A stretch of DNA of 64,000 bases. It comes from Pseudomonas sp. SJZ074 (GTDB lineage: Bacteria > Pseudomonadota > Gammaproteobacteria > Pseudomonadales > Pseudomonadaceae). The notes under the pieces are model-generated. The model was not told the origin of the DNA and made no database searches. It was given only the letters and a program-made list of their open reading frames with translations. Positions 38,636 through 47,649 of this stretch are shown in pieces. A program made the translations under genes and the position numbers. Within the stretch, counting starts at the first letter, position 1. Every line of letters starts with the position of its first letter. The stretch covers positions 51,009 through 115,008 of the forward strand of contig NZ_VIUE01000020.1 in NCBI RefSeq assembly GCF_007828215.1. The letters run 5' to 3'.

Positions 38636-39961
38636 ATGCCATCTTTGATCAGCCGGGTTGGAGCTTTACCCTTGCCGCGTTCTTCCGCTGTACGTTTCAG
38701 TCATTTCCTACCTTCGCTGCTGCTGTTGCTGGCGGGGCTTGCGGCTGCCTACGTCAAGGATCTCAACGTCTTCTTCACCTCGTTGTTCAACGTTCTTCCT
38801 ACCCTGGTGCTGCTGTTGGGCGGCGCGTACTGCGCGGTTTACCGACGCCAGCGCGAGCTGTTCTTGATGGTTACGGTGTACATCGGCTACTTCCTGTTGG
38901 ACACCCAGACCGATTTCTACCGGGACAACGGCAGGGTGCGCGAAGACGCCGCCGTGGTGTTCCACCTCATCTGCCTGTTGCTGCCGCTGTTGTTCGGCTT
39001 GTTCGCGGCGTGGCAAGAGCGTACCCACCTGTTCCAGGACATGGTGGCGCGTTTTGCGGTGCTACTGGCTTTTGGCGGTGTAGCCCTGGCCTTGGAGCAG
39101 AGCTTTCCCCAAGCCTTGTTGCTGTGGCTTTCGGAGATCCGCTGGCCGGCGTTGCATGGTGCGTGGATGAGCCTGATCCAGTTGTCCTATCCGGTGTTCA
39201 TCGGCGTATTCCTGTTGCTGTCATGGCAGTACTGGCGTAATCCCCGGCCCCTGCACGCCGCGCAATTGGTGGGCGTGCTGGGGCTGTTCTGGATGTTGCC
39301 GAAAACCTTCATCCTGCCATTCACCCTGAACATCATGTGCAGCCAGGTGATGCTGATGATCGCTGCGGCGGTTGCCCATGAGGCCTATCAGATGGCGTTT
39401 CGGGATGAGCTGACCGGCCTGCCGGGACGGCGGGCGCTGAATGAGCGCATGCAACGGCTGGGTCGCAACTATGTGCTGGCCATGAGCGATGTGGACCACT
39501 TCAAGAAATTCAACGACACCCACGGTCACGACGTGGGCGACCAAGTGCTGCGCCTGGTGGCCAGCAAACTGTCGAAGATCGGTGGCGGTGGTAGGGCTTA
39601 TCGCTACGGTGGCGAGGAGTTTGCGTTGGTATTTGCAGGCAAAACCATCGATGAGTGTATGCCTCATCTTGAGGTCATCCGCCAGTCCATCGAGACGTAC
39701 GTCATTCAACTGCGCAATCCCGACAGTCGCCCCCAGGATGACCAACAAGGCCGCCAGCGCCGCTCCGGGGCGGGTGCATCCAGCGTGTCGGTAACGGTCA
39801 GCATTGGCGTCGCGGAGCGCCTCGAGCAGCGTACGCCTGAAGAAGTCCTCAAGTCCGCCGACCAGGCCCTCTATAACGCCAAGGGCGCCGGACGCAACTG
39901 TGTGGTTGCCTTTGGTCAGAACCGCCGTGGCGCGGTGCGCATGGAAGCCGCCGCGGGTTGA
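38636..39961 (+). CDS. Membrane-bound diguanylate cyclase (GGDEF)
   Basis: A 441-residue inner-membrane protein that should make cyclic di-GMP from two GTP. Six or seven hydrophobic helices fill residues 20-245, then comes a GGDEF domain: DELTGLPGRRALNE, the metal-binding DVDHFKKFNDTHGHDVGDQ and the active-site GGEEF in YRYGGEEFALVF (near residue 325), and SIGVAERLEQRTPEEVLKSADQALYNAKGAGRN. No RxxD inhibitory site is seen just before GGEEF, so product feedback is probably lacking. A low-complexity polar insertion (RNPDSRPQDDQQGRQRRSGA) interrupts the domain. It separates two acyl-CoA dehydrogenase genes and has a Crp/Vfr-type site upstream. Confidence 0.92.
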   Translation: MPSLISRVGALPLPRSSAVRFSHFLPSLLLLLAGLAAAYVKDLNVFFTSLFNVLPTLVLLLGGAYCAVYRRQRELFLMVTVYIGYFLLDTQTDFYRDNGRVREDAAVVFHLICLLLPLLFGLFAAWQERTHLFQDMVARFAVLLAFGGVALALEQSFPQALLLWLSEIRWPALHGAWMSLIQLSYPVFIGVFLLLSWQYWRNPRPLHAAQLVGVLGLFWMLPKTFILPFTLNIMCSQVMLMIAAAVAHEAYQMAFRDELTGLPGRRALNERMQRLGRNYVLAMSDVDHFKKFNDTHGHDVGDQVLRLVASKLSKIGGGGRAYRYGGEEFALVFAGKTIDECMPHLEVIRQSIETYVIQLRNPDSRPQDDQQGRQRRSGAGASSVSVTVSIGVAERLEQRTPEEVLKSADQALYNAKGAGRNCVVAFGQNRRGAVRMEAAAG

Positions 39962-40052
39962 GTGATGACGGCGCATTCAGCGTCTGGACTGTGATTGTGA
40001 GCCCCGGTGGCCGGCAGTAGGTTTGAACGATCTGCTACCGGAGAAAACCACC

Positions 40053-41849
40053 ATGCCCGAGTACAAAGCTCCCCTGCGTGACATGCGCTTCCTGATCGAC
40101 CACGTTTTCGATTTCCATGGCCGTTATGCCGAACTGGGGGCCAGCGATGCCAGTCCGGACATGGTCAACGCGATCCTCGAGGAAGGTGCACGCTTTTGTG
40201 AGAACGTACTGGCGCCGCTCAATCGTTCCGGCGACGAAGAGGGCTGTCATTTCGACAACGGTGTGGTGACCACGCCTACAGGTTTCAAAGAGGCTTTCGC
40301 ACAGTACGTGGAGGGCGGCTGGCACGGGTTGGCCGCCGATCCGGCCTATGGCGGCCAAGGCCTGCCCGGTTCCCTGGGCCTGGTCATCAGCGAAATGATC
40401 GCCTCCAGCAACACGTCCTGGGGCATGTACCCGGGCCTGACCCACGGCGCCATGTCGGCCATTCAAGCCCACGGCACCGAAGAGCAGAAACAGACTTACC
40501 TGAGCAAGCTCACCGCCGGCCAATGGACCGGCACCATGTGCCTGACCGAAGCCCATTGCGGCACGGACCTGGGCATCATCAAGACCCGCGCCGCGCCCCA
40601 GGCCGACGGCAGCTACAGGATTTCCGGCAGCAAGATCTTCATTTCCGCCGGTGAACACGACATGAGTGAAAACATCGTTCACCTGGTGCTGGCCAAACTG
40701 CCGGACGCTCCCGCCGGCACCAAGGGCATCTCGCTGTTCATCGTGCCCAAGTTCCTGCCTGACGCCACGGGTGAGGCGGGAGAACGCAATGGCGTGACCT
40801 GCGGTTCGATCGAACACAAGATGGGCATCAAGGCTTCCGCCACCTGCGTGTTGAACTTCGACGACGCCAAGGGATTCCTGATCGGTGAGCCCAACAAGGG
40901 TCTGAATTGCATGTTCACCATGATGAATCATGCCCGGCTCGGCACCGGCATGCAGGGCTTGTGCCTGGGTGAGACGAGCTTCCAGGGCGCGATCAGATAC
41001 GCCAACGACCGCTTGCAGATGCGCTCGCTTACCGGCCCCAAGGCACCGGAGAAAGTCGCGGACCCGATCATTGTCCATCCCGACGTGCGCAGGATGTTGC
41101 TGACCATGAAAGCCTTTAACGAAGGCAATCGGGCGTTGACCTACTTTACTGCGCAACTGCTGGACACGGCGCACCTGGGCGCCGCCGAAAGCGCCCGTCA
41201 GGAGGCTGAGGATCTGTTGGCCTTTCTCACTCCGATCTGCAAGGCCTTCATGACAGAGACAGGGCTTGAGGTGACGAATCATGGCATGCAGGTGTTTGGC
41301 GGCCATGGCTTCATCCGCGAATGGGGGATGGAACAGTTGGTGCGGGACTGCCGCATCGCGCCGATCTATGAAGGCACCAACGGTATCCAGGCACTGGATT
41401 TGTTAGGGCGCAAAGTGCTGGGCAGCCAGGGCAAGCTGCTGCGAGGGTTCACCAGGATCGTCCACACATTCTGCGCCACGAATACCGCGCACCCACAGCT
41501 CAAGGACTACGTCGCACAACTCGACGGGCTCAACCGGCAGTGGGGCGAACTGACCACCCGGGTCGGCATGGCCGCCATGAAAAATCCGGACGAAGTGGGC
41601 GCCGCTTCTGTGGATTATCTGATGTACAGCGGCTACATCATCCTGGCCTATCTGTGGCTGCGCATGGCATTGGTGGCCCAGGCGCAACTTGACAGTGGTA
41701 ACGGCGATGCCGATTTCTGCCGAGGCAAACTGGCGACCTGCGAGTTCTACTTCAAGCGCCTGTTGCCGCGCACGGCTGCCCATCGGGCCGCCATCGAGGC
41801 GGGGAGTGATTGTCTGATGAGTTTGCCTGCCGAGCTGTTTGCCCTTTGA
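40053..41849 (+). CDS. Acyl-CoA dehydrogenase (PA0507-like)
   Basis: A 598-residue paralogue of the gene at 36534. It starts MPEYKAPLRDMRFLIDHVFD at 40053 (GGAGA upstream) and keeps all blocks: TGTMCLTEAHCGTDLG, RISGSKIFISAGEHDMSE, PDVRRMLLTMKAFNEGNRAL, GGHGFIREWGMEQLVRD and the catalytic Glu in PIYEGTNGIQALDLLGRK, plus the C-terminal extension (GAASVDYLMYSGYIILAY). It corresponds in position to PA0507. Substrate chain length unknown. No promoter-like sequence was recognised; it starts 91 bases after the cyclase gene and could be read through from it. Confidence 0.92.
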   Translation: MPEYKAPLRDMRFLIDHVFDFHGRYAELGASDASPDMVNAILEEGARFCENVLAPLNRSGDEEGCHFDNGVVTTPTGFKEAFAQYVEGGWHGLAADPAYGGQGLPGSLGLVISEMIASSNTSWGMYPGLTHGAMSAIQAHGTEEQKQTYLSKLTAGQWTGTMCLTEAHCGTDLGIIKTRAAPQADGSYRISGSKIFISAGEHDMSENIVHLVLAKLPDAPAGTKGISLFIVPKFLPDATGEAGERNGVTCGSIEHKMGIKASATCVLNFDDAKGFLIGEPNKGLNCMFTMMNHARLGTGMQGLCLGETSFQGAIRYANDRLQMRSLTGPKAPEKVADPIIVHPDVRRMLLTMKAFNEGNRALTYFTAQLLDTAHLGAAESARQEAEDLLAFLTPICKAFMTETGLEVTNHGMQVFGGHGFIREWGMEQLVRDCRIAPIYEGTNGIQALDLLGRKVLGSQGKLLRGFTRIVHTFCATNTAHPQLKDYVAQLDGLNRQWGELTTRVGMAAMKNPDEVGAASVDYLMYSGYIILAYLWLRMALVAQAQLDSGNGDADFCRGKLATCEFYFKRLLPRTAAHRAAIEAGSDCLMSLPAELFAL

Positions 41850-42072
41850 TTTAGAGGGAGTGCCGACAAGGATCGCAGGCTTCGCCAGCTCTTACAGGGA
41901 ATACGCATTTTCATGTAGGAGCTAACGAAGGCTGCAATCTTTTCTGGTGACTAAAAATAACAAAATAGTCATGGGTTGACCCTATGTGTCGCAAAAGTTG
42001 TTGAGGTACACTCCGACCATTGCAAAAACCGTTTTCCCACGGACCAACTGTTTAGATCCTACGAGGTTTGCC

Positions 42073-43851
42073 ATGGCTGACTACAAAGCGCCCCTGCGCG
42101 ATATGCGCTTCGTCCTCAATGAAGTGTTTGAGGTCGCGAAGCTCTGGGCCGAACTGCCGGCATTGGCCGAGACCGTCGACGCTGAAACCGTCGAAGCGAT
42201 TCTGGAAGAAGCCGGTAAAGTCACCAGCAAAAGCATTGCGCCCCTCAGCCGTGCCGCTGACGAAGAAGGCTGCCATTGGGCGAACGGTGCCGTCACCACG
42301 CCGGCAGGTTTCCCACAGGCCTACCAGACTTACGCTGAAGGTGGTTGGGTCGGCGTTGGCGGCGACCCTGTCTACGGTGGCATGGGCATGCCCAAGGCTG
42401 TTTCGGCCCAGGTCGAGGAAATGGTCAACTCTGCCAGCCTGTCCTTCGGTCTGTACCCGATGCTGACCGCAGGGGCTTGCCTGTCGATCAATGCTCACGC
42501 CAGCGAAGAATTGAAAGCGGCGTACCTGCCGAACATGTACGCCGGCATCTGGGCGGGCTCCATGTGCCTGACCGAGCCCCATGCCGGTACGGATCTGGGG
42601 ATCATTCGCACCAAGGCCGAACCCCAGGCCGACGGCTCCTACAAGGTCAGTGGTACCAAGATCTTCATCACCGGCGGCGAACACGATCTCACCGAGAACA
42701 TCATTCATCTGGTGCTGGCAAAATTGCCGGATGCGCCGGCCGGCCCGAAAGGTATTTCGCTGTTCCTGGTACCCAAGTTCATGGTCAACGCCGACGGCAG
42801 CCTGGGTGCGCGCAACGCCGCCAATTGCGGGTCGATCGAACACAAGATGGGCATCCAGGCGTCTGCCACCTGCGTGATGAACTTCGACGAAGCCGTCGGT
42901 TATCTGGTCGGCGAGCCGAATAAAGGCCTGGCGGCGATGTTCACCATGATGAATTACGAACGCCTGGGTGTTGGTATCCAAGGTTTGGCGTCCGGTGAGC
43001 GCTCCTACCAGAACGCTATCGAATACGCCCGTGATCGCTTGCAGAGCCGTTCGCCTACCGGCGCGCAGAACAAGGACAAAGTCGCTGACCCGATCATCGT
43101 CCACCCCGATGTGCGGCGGATGTTGCTGACCATGAAAGCCTCGAACGAAGGCGGCCGGGCATTTTCCACCTATGTGGCGATGCAACTGGACACCGCCAAG
43201 TTCAGCGAAGATCCGGCCACCCGCAAGCGTGCCGAAGACCTGGTTGCGTTGCTGACGCCAGTGGCGAAGGCGTTCCTGACGGATCTGGGCCTGGAAACCA
43301 CCGTGCATGGCCAGCAGATTTTCGGCGGCCACGGTTACATTCGCGAGTGGGGCCAGGAGCAGTTGGTGCGTGATGTGCGCATCACCCAGATCTACGAAGG
43401 CACCAACGGTATCCAGGCGCTGGACTTGGTAGGGCGCAAGATCGTCGGCAGTGGCGGCGCGTTCTACAAGCTGTTCGCCGACGAAATCCGCCACTTCACC
43501 GCCACCGCGAGCAGCGATCTGGCCGAGTTCACCAAGCCATTGAATGATGCCATCGGTACCTTGGATGAGCTGACCGACTGGGTGCTGGACCGGGCGAAAA
43601 GCAACCCGAACGAAATCGGCGCGGCTTCGGTGGAGTACCTGCAGGCGTTTGGTTATACCGCCTACGCCTATATGTGGGCGTTGATGGCCAAGGCGGCGCT
43701 GGGCAAGGAAAGCCAGGATGACTTCTACGCCAGCAAACTGGGGACTGCGCGGTTCTATTTCGCCCGCCTGCTGCCGCGAATCCATTCCTTGAGCGCTTCG
43801 GTGAAGGCAGGTAGTGAGTCGCTGTTCCTGCTGGATGCAGCGCAGTTCTGA
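42073..43851 (+). CDS. Acyl-CoA dehydrogenase (PA0508/FadE2-like)
   Basis: A 592-residue third paralogue, the most divergent of the three. It starts MADYKAPLRDMRFVLNEVFE at 42073 with GAGG upstream. FAD/substrate blocks AGSMCLTEPHAGTDLG and KVSGTKIFITGGEHDLTE, then PDVRRMLLTMKASNEGGRAF, GGHGYIREWGQEQLVRD and catalytic Glu in QIYEGTNGIQALDLVGRK. The position matches PA0508, remembered as preferring medium-chain substrates. The stop is seven bases before the GacA box of the following sRNA gene. Confidence 0.92.
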   Translation: MADYKAPLRDMRFVLNEVFEVAKLWAELPALAETVDAETVEAILEEAGKVTSKSIAPLSRAADEEGCHWANGAVTTPAGFPQAYQTYAEGGWVGVGGDPVYGGMGMPKAVSAQVEEMVNSASLSFGLYPMLTAGACLSINAHASEELKAAYLPNMYAGIWAGSMCLTEPHAGTDLGIIRTKAEPQADGSYKVSGTKIFITGGEHDLTENIIHLVLAKLPDAPAGPKGISLFLVPKFMVNADGSLGARNAANCGSIEHKMGIQASATCVMNFDEAVGYLVGEPNKGLAAMFTMMNYERLGVGIQGLASGERSYQNAIEYARDRLQSRSPTGAQNKDKVADPIIVHPDVRRMLLTMKASNEGGRAFSTYVAMQLDTAKFSEDPATRKRAEDLVALLTPVAKAFLTDLGLETTVHGQQIFGGHGYIREWGQEQLVRDVRITQIYEGTNGIQALDLVGRKIVGSGGAFYKLFADEIRHFTATASSDLAEFTKPLNDAIGTLDELTDWVLDRAKSNPNEIGAASVEYLQAFGYTAYAYMWALMAKAALGKESQDDFYASKLGTARFYFARLLPRIHSLSASVKAGSESLFLLDAAQF

Positions 43852-43862
43852 AAACAGCGTAA

Positions 43863-43880
43863 TGTAAGCAAATGCTTACA
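43863..43880. promoter_or_regulatory. Perfect GacA upstream activating sequence
   Basis: TGTAAG-N6-CTTACA matches the GacA box fully and is embedded in a larger perfect palindrome (43858-43885, 13-base arms around AA). Its centre is about 66 bases before the predicted start of the sRNA, the spacing known for rsmX/Y/Z promoters. Confidence 0.92.
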
Positions 43881-43937
43881 TTACGTGATGCCGATTTCCC
43901 TCTATCGGTCAATTGGATCCAAGGCTAATCTACTTCA

Positions 43938-44058
43938 CATGGACGTCGCGCAGGATGCGCAGAGCAACAACACGGACACGTAGGATTCCGCCAGGATGGC
44001 GGAGTGAAAGGGATATCAGGGAAACAGTCTGCAAAGCCCCGCTTCGGCGGGGTTTTCT
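43938..44058 (+). ncRNA. rsmY: RsmY-type regulatory sRNA
   Basis: An RNA of about 120 nt with eight GGA motifs, several in hairpin loops: GCGCA-GGA-TGCGC (43946-43960) and CCGCC-AGGAT-GGCGG, plus ACGGACACGTAGGAT and the unpaired AGGGATATCAGGGAAAC before the terminator. These are sites for RsmA/RsmE (CsrA family), which the RNA titrates to relieve translational repression. A TAATCT -10 sequence (43926-43931) and a perfect GacA box precede it, and a CCCCGC-TTCG-GCGGGG terminator ends it. Length, terminator and neighbours fit RsmY rather than RsmZ. The exact 5' end is inferred from the -10 box. Placed next to fadE2-like genes as I recall for P. fluorescens. Confidence 0.88.
44036..44056 (+). terminator. 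Intrinsic terminator of the sRNA
   Basis: Stem CCCCGC / GCGGGG with a stable TTCG tetraloop and a TTTTC tail. Confidence 0.9.
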
Positions 44059-44180
44059 TTTGCCTGCGTTTTTTGTTCCTGCCAGGCTTCGCACTCATCA
44101 CTGATGGTTTGAACCCTGACGAGCGGTCACGGGTCAATGAGCTATGTGGCAATGTAGCCATCGTCCATCAGGAGCCCATC

Positions 44181-44339
44181 ATGGATTTCATTCGCATCAT
44201 CATCGCCATTCTGTTGCCGCCGCTGGGCGTGTTCCTGCAAGTCGGCTTCGGCGGGGCTTTCTGGTTGAATATTCTGCTGACATTGTTGGGTTACATCCCC
44301 GGCATCGTCCATGCGGTGTACATCATCGCCAAGCGCTGA
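44181..44339 (+). CDS. YqaE/Pmp3-family membrane peptide
   Basis: A 52-residue protein from the ATG at 44181 (CAGGAG ten bases upstream). It has two hydrophobic helices (IIIAILLPPLGVFLQVG and FWLNILLTLLGYIPGIVHAVYII) with the family's PPLGVFLQ and GYIPGIVHA motifs. Pmp3/YqaE proteins affect membrane potential and salt or cold stress in plants and yeast; the bacterial role is unclear. A single gene between the sRNA and a REP pair. Confidence 0.9.
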   Translation: MDFIRIIIAILLPPLGVFLQVGFGGAFWLNILLTLLGYIPGIVHAVYIIAKR

Positions 44340-44357
44340 GCATTGCAGCAAAACCCA

Positions 44358-44447
44358 TGCGGGAGCGAGCCTGCTCGCGATAGCTGTCTGTCATCCAACA
44401 TAGATGTCGATTGATCCACCGCTATCGCGAGCAAGCTCGCTCCCACA
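44358..44447. repeat. REP pair between convergent genes
   Basis: Inverted units with slightly different cores (GCGAGCCTGCTCGC left, GCGAGCAAGCTCGC right) and complementary CGATAGC / GCTATCG flanks. Confidence 0.85.
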
Positions 44448-44461
44448 GGTTCTTAATTTCC

Positions 44462-46285
44462 TTACAGCTCCATCACCTTCCGATAGAACAACCACTCATG
44501 CTCCAGCGCATGGGCCTGGTTCGCCGCCTTGCGAAAGCCGTGGCGCTCATCCGGGTAGTAATGCGCTTCGACCGTCACGCCATTGTCCTCCAGCGCCCTG
44601 ACCATGTCGCGGGTTTGCTGTGGCACGACCACGGCGTCCAGTTCGCCCTGAAAGAAAATCACCGGTGCGCGGATCTGGTCGGCATGCAGCAATGGAGTAC
44701 GGGCGCGGTAACGCTCGACGTCCCGTTGCGGGTCGCCGATCAACCAATCCAGGTAATCGCTTTCAAACTTGTGCGTGGCGCGGCCCAGGGCGACCGGGTC
44801 GCTGACACCATAAAGGCTGGCGCCGGCACGAAATACATCGTGAAACGCCAGGGCGCAGAGGGTCGTGTAGCCACCGGCACTGCCGCCGCGAATGAATGCA
44901 CAGCGGCCATCGATCAGGCCTTGTTTATCCAGATAGCCAACCACCGCGCAGGCATCCTCGACGTCTACCACGCCCCAGTTCAAATGCAGCGCTTGCCGAT
45001 AGGTCCGGCCATAGCCGCTGCTGCCACGGTAATTCAGGTCCGCGACGGCAAAGCCGCGCTGAGTCCAGTACTGGATGCGCGGATCGAACAGGGGATAACA
45101 GGCCGAGGTGGGGCCGCCATGAATGAATACAACCAGTGGCGGCTTGGTTTCCGCTCCCATGGCTGGGTAAAAGAATCCATGGGCCATGCCCGAGGTCGAC
45201 GGATAGTGCAGGGTCTGCGGGCGGCTGATCTGTTCGACGGGCAGAGGCGCGACGCCGCCGGCCAGGACCTGTGTGTCGTGGCTGTTGCGTTCAATCGCGA
45301 TGACTGCGGATGGGCTGACCGGTGATGCGACGATGGCGTAAATGAACCGCTCGTCCAGCGCCAGGCTGCGAAAGCGGGTGTAGACGCCGGTGAAATCTTC
45401 CTGCCCAGCGTCCCCGCGGCACAGGCCAAGCCGCCCGGAACCCGCTTCGGTCCAGCTTGCCAGGTATGTCGTGCCATCCAACGGCAGCCAGGTACAACCA
45501 CCGAGTTGCCAAGGTGCGGGAGCGTGATCGGCTTCAGCGCAGGGCAACGGTTGCAAGCCGTCGTTCGACTCAACCCACGGCTGCCAGTAGCCGCCGCGAT
45601 CGCTCAGGCAGTACAAGCGGCTGGCATGATCGAAACGCGGCTGTTGGATGGATTCCTCTTCAGCGTTGCCCGCCACGCAGCGTGGTTCACCCCAACCGGA
45701 AGCGGTACGCTCGGCCAGCATCAATCGCGTGGCCGTCCACGGCTGATGCGGACGGCTCCACTCGATCCAGGCCAGCCGCTGGCCGTTGGGGCTCATAGTC
45801 GGCGCGGCATAGAAGTCAGCGCCTTCGGCCAATAAATGCCGCTGCCGATCTGCCAGGCCGATCGAGACCAGGCGATGCCGCTTGGCCTGTTCCTCCACTG
45901 CCAATACCTGGCCGGCGGCAAAACCGAGATCGCCGTATCGACAGTCGCCCGACGTCAGCGCCACGGGCGTCTCGCCGCTCAACAGTTGGTGGTACAGCTG
46001 CTGGTCCGTGTCGTTGACGAACAGCACGCCGTTATCACCCAGGCAGAACGATCCGCCGCCATATTCATAGACCCGGCTGCGCGCGCTGAAGCCCTCCGGG
46101 GTCAGGCAGCGGGCCTTGGCGTCTTGCCATTGCCAGATCCGGCAGGCCCCGTCTTCCGGGCGATATTCGTTCCAGAACAGGCCCCGTGGGCCGAGCTGCA
46201 ACTCGGCGAAGTCGATCCCCGCCGCAACGGCCTGGGCGGCGCTGAAGGGGTCAGCTTTTGGCGATGAGGTGCGAGTTTCGTTCAT
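44462..46285 (-). CDS. S9 family prolyl-oligopeptidase-like peptidase of the pqq cluster
   Basis: A 607-residue cytoplasmic serine peptidase: an N-terminal seven-bladed propeller (about residues 1-350) and an alpha/beta-hydrolase domain with the nucleophile Ser469 in GGSAGGYT, Asp550 in FQGELDAVV and His582 in DERHGF. The ATG at 46285 overlaps pqqE by 35 bases, so it is translated with the cluster. Homologous peptidases (sometimes called PqqM or PqqG) accompany pqq genes in pseudomonads and are thought to trim PqqA or its cross-linked product; this is inferred from position. It converges with the Pmp3 gene. Confidence 0.88.
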   Translation of the reverse strand: MNETRTSSPKADPFSAAQAVAAGIDFAELQLGPRGLFWNEYRPEDGACRIWQWQDAKARCLTPEGFSARSRVYEYGGGSFCLGDNGVLFVNDTDQQLYHQLLSGETPVALTSGDCRYGDLGFAAGQVLAVEEQAKRHRLVSIGLADRQRHLLAEGADFYAAPTMSPNGQRLAWIEWSRPHQPWTATRLMLAERTASGWGEPRCVAGNAEEESIQQPRFDHASRLYCLSDRGGYWQPWVESNDGLQPLPCAEADHAPAPWQLGGCTWLPLDGTTYLASWTEAGSGRLGLCRGDAGQEDFTGVYTRFRSLALDERFIYAIVASPVSPSAVIAIERNSHDTQVLAGGVAPLPVEQISRPQTLHYPSTSGMAHGFFYPAMGAETKPPLVVFIHGGPTSACYPLFDPRIQYWTQRGFAVADLNYRGSSGYGRTYRQALHLNWGVVDVEDACAVVGYLDKQGLIDGRCAFIRGGSAGGYTTLCALAFHDVFRAGASLYGVSDPVALGRATHKFESDYLDWLIGDPQRDVERYRARTPLLHADQIRAPVIFFQGELDAVVVPQQTRDMVRALEDNGVTVEAHYYPDERHGFRKAANQAHALEHEWLFYRKVMEL

Positions 46286-47402
46286 TGCGGAAGGCCAGTT
46301 GCTCGATGGTCTGGGTGGCGTGCTCGGCTTCTTCCCGGGCCTTGAGGATTACCCCGTGATGTTCGGATTTGCTGCATACCGGGTCGGCGTTGCTGGCGTC
46401 GCCCGTGAGCATGAACGCCTGGCAGCGACAACCGCCGAAGTCCTGTTCCTTTTCATCGCAGGAGCGGCACGGCTCGGGCATCCAGTCATAACCGCGGAAG
46501 CGGTTGAAACCGAAGGAGTCGTACCAGATGTGCTGCATGCTGTGGTCGCGCACGTTGGGGAATTGCACCGGCAGCTGTCGGGCGCCGTGACAAGGCAATG
46601 CGGTACCGTCCGGCGTTACCGTCAGGAAAAGGCTGCCCCAGCCGTTCATGCAGGCCTTGGGACGTTCTTCATAGTAATCCGGGGTGACGAAGATCAGCTT
46701 GCACGGATGCCCCTGGGCTTCGAGCCTGGCGCGATACTCGTTGGTGATGCGTTCGGCACGTACCAGTTGCTCCCGGGTAGGCAGCAGCCCCACTCGGTTG
46801 AGCTGCGCCCAGCCGTAGAACTGGCAGGTGGCGAGTTCGACGAAATCGGCCTCAAGGGCTATGCACAGCTCGATGATGTGGTCGATCTTGTCGATGTTGT
46901 GCCGATGGGTGACGAAGTTGAGCACCATCGGGTAGCCGTGGGCCTTCACCGCCCGGGCCATTTCCAGTTTCTGTGTGAAGGCTTTCTTCGAGCCGGCCAG
47001 CAGGTTGTTCACCTGCTCGTCGCTGGCCTGGAAACTGATCTGGATATGATCCAGGCCGGCCTTCTTGAAGTCGCTGATTTTCTGTTCGGTCAAACCGATG
47101 CCGGAGGTGATCAGGTTGGTGTAGAAACCCAGCTTGCGCGCCTCGCCGATCAGTTCGGCGAGGTCTTGGCGCACCAGCGGTTCGCCACCGGAAAAGCCCA
47201 GCTGCGCGGCGCCCATTTCCCTGGCTTCGCGAAAGACCTTGAACCACTGCTCGGTGCTCAGTTCCTTGCCCTGCTCGGCAAAGTCCAGCGGGTTGGAGCA
47301 GTAGGGGCATTGCAGCGGGCAACGATAGGTCAGCTCCGCCAGCAACCACAGCGGCAAGCCGATCGCTGGCTGGTCAGGCAAGTTCGATCCAGTGCTCTGC
47401 AC
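46251..47402 (-). CDS. pqqE: PqqA peptide cyclase PqqE
   Basis: A 383-residue radical-SAM/SPASM enzyme that forms the carbon-carbon bond between Glu and Tyr of PqqA. The SAM cluster is TYRCPLQCPYCS (C-x3-C-x2-C); the SPASM cysteines lie in ACMNGWG, PCHGAR, PCRSCDEKEQDFGGCRC. I chose a GTG at 47402 because GGAGG lies six bases before it; it overlaps pqqD. A TTG at 47381 would give an N terminus (PDQPAIGLPLWLLAEL) closer to P. putida PqqE. No ATG fits. Confidence 0.92.
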   Translation of the reverse strand: MQSTGSNLPDQPAIGLPLWLLAELTYRCPLQCPYCSNPLDFAEQGKELSTEQWFKVFREAREMGAAQLGFSGGEPLVRQDLAELIGEARKLGFYTNLITSGIGLTEQKISDFKKAGLDHIQISFQASDEQVNNLLAGSKKAFTQKLEMARAVKAHGYPMVLNFVTHRHNIDKIDHIIELCIALEADFVELATCQFYGWAQLNRVGLLPTREQLVRAERITNEYRARLEAQGHPCKLIFVTPDYYEERPKACMNGWGSLFLTVTPDGTALPCHGARQLPVQFPNVRDHSMQHIWYDSFGFNRFRGYDWMPEPCRSCDEKEQDFGGCRCQAFMLTGDASNADPVCSKSEHHGVILKAREEAEHATQTIEQLAFRNERNSHLIAKS

Positions 47403-47649
47403 GGGCGACCTCCATGAATTGCTCGATGTCATCACCGAGTTCGGGCACGTCGGGAAACTGCTTGGCCAGCTCGTCGATGATGGCTGCGACGTCACGCACA
47501 CCGTCGATCAGGCCGCCGATCAGCGCAGCGCTGTCGTTGAGCTTGATCATGCCTTCAGGATAGAGCAACACATGACCTTTCTGCGCCGGTTCGTACTGGA
47601 AGCGATAGCCGGGGCGCCAGCGAGGGGTTTTGCTGCGGTCGAAACTCAT
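47374..47649 (-). CDS. pqqD: PQQ chaperone PqqD
   Basis: A 91-residue RiPP recognition element that binds PqqA and presents it to PqqE. Start MSFDRSKTPRWRPGYRFQYE at 47649 overlaps the pqqC stop as ATGA; family motifs are HVLLYPEGMIKLNDSAALIGGLIDG and a winged-helix fold. It overlaps pqqE, so C, D and E are translationally coupled. Confidence 0.94.
   Translation of the reverse strand: MSFDRSKTPRWRPGYRFQYEPAQKGHVLLYPEGMIKLNDSAALIGGLIDGVRDVAAIIDELAKQFPDVPELGDDIEQFMEVARAEHWIELA

Noticed and set aside
43913..44180. Short frames on both strands between the last dehydrogenase gene and the Pmp3 gene
   Set aside because: They coincide with the RsmY-type RNA and its terminator, which explain the sequence better.
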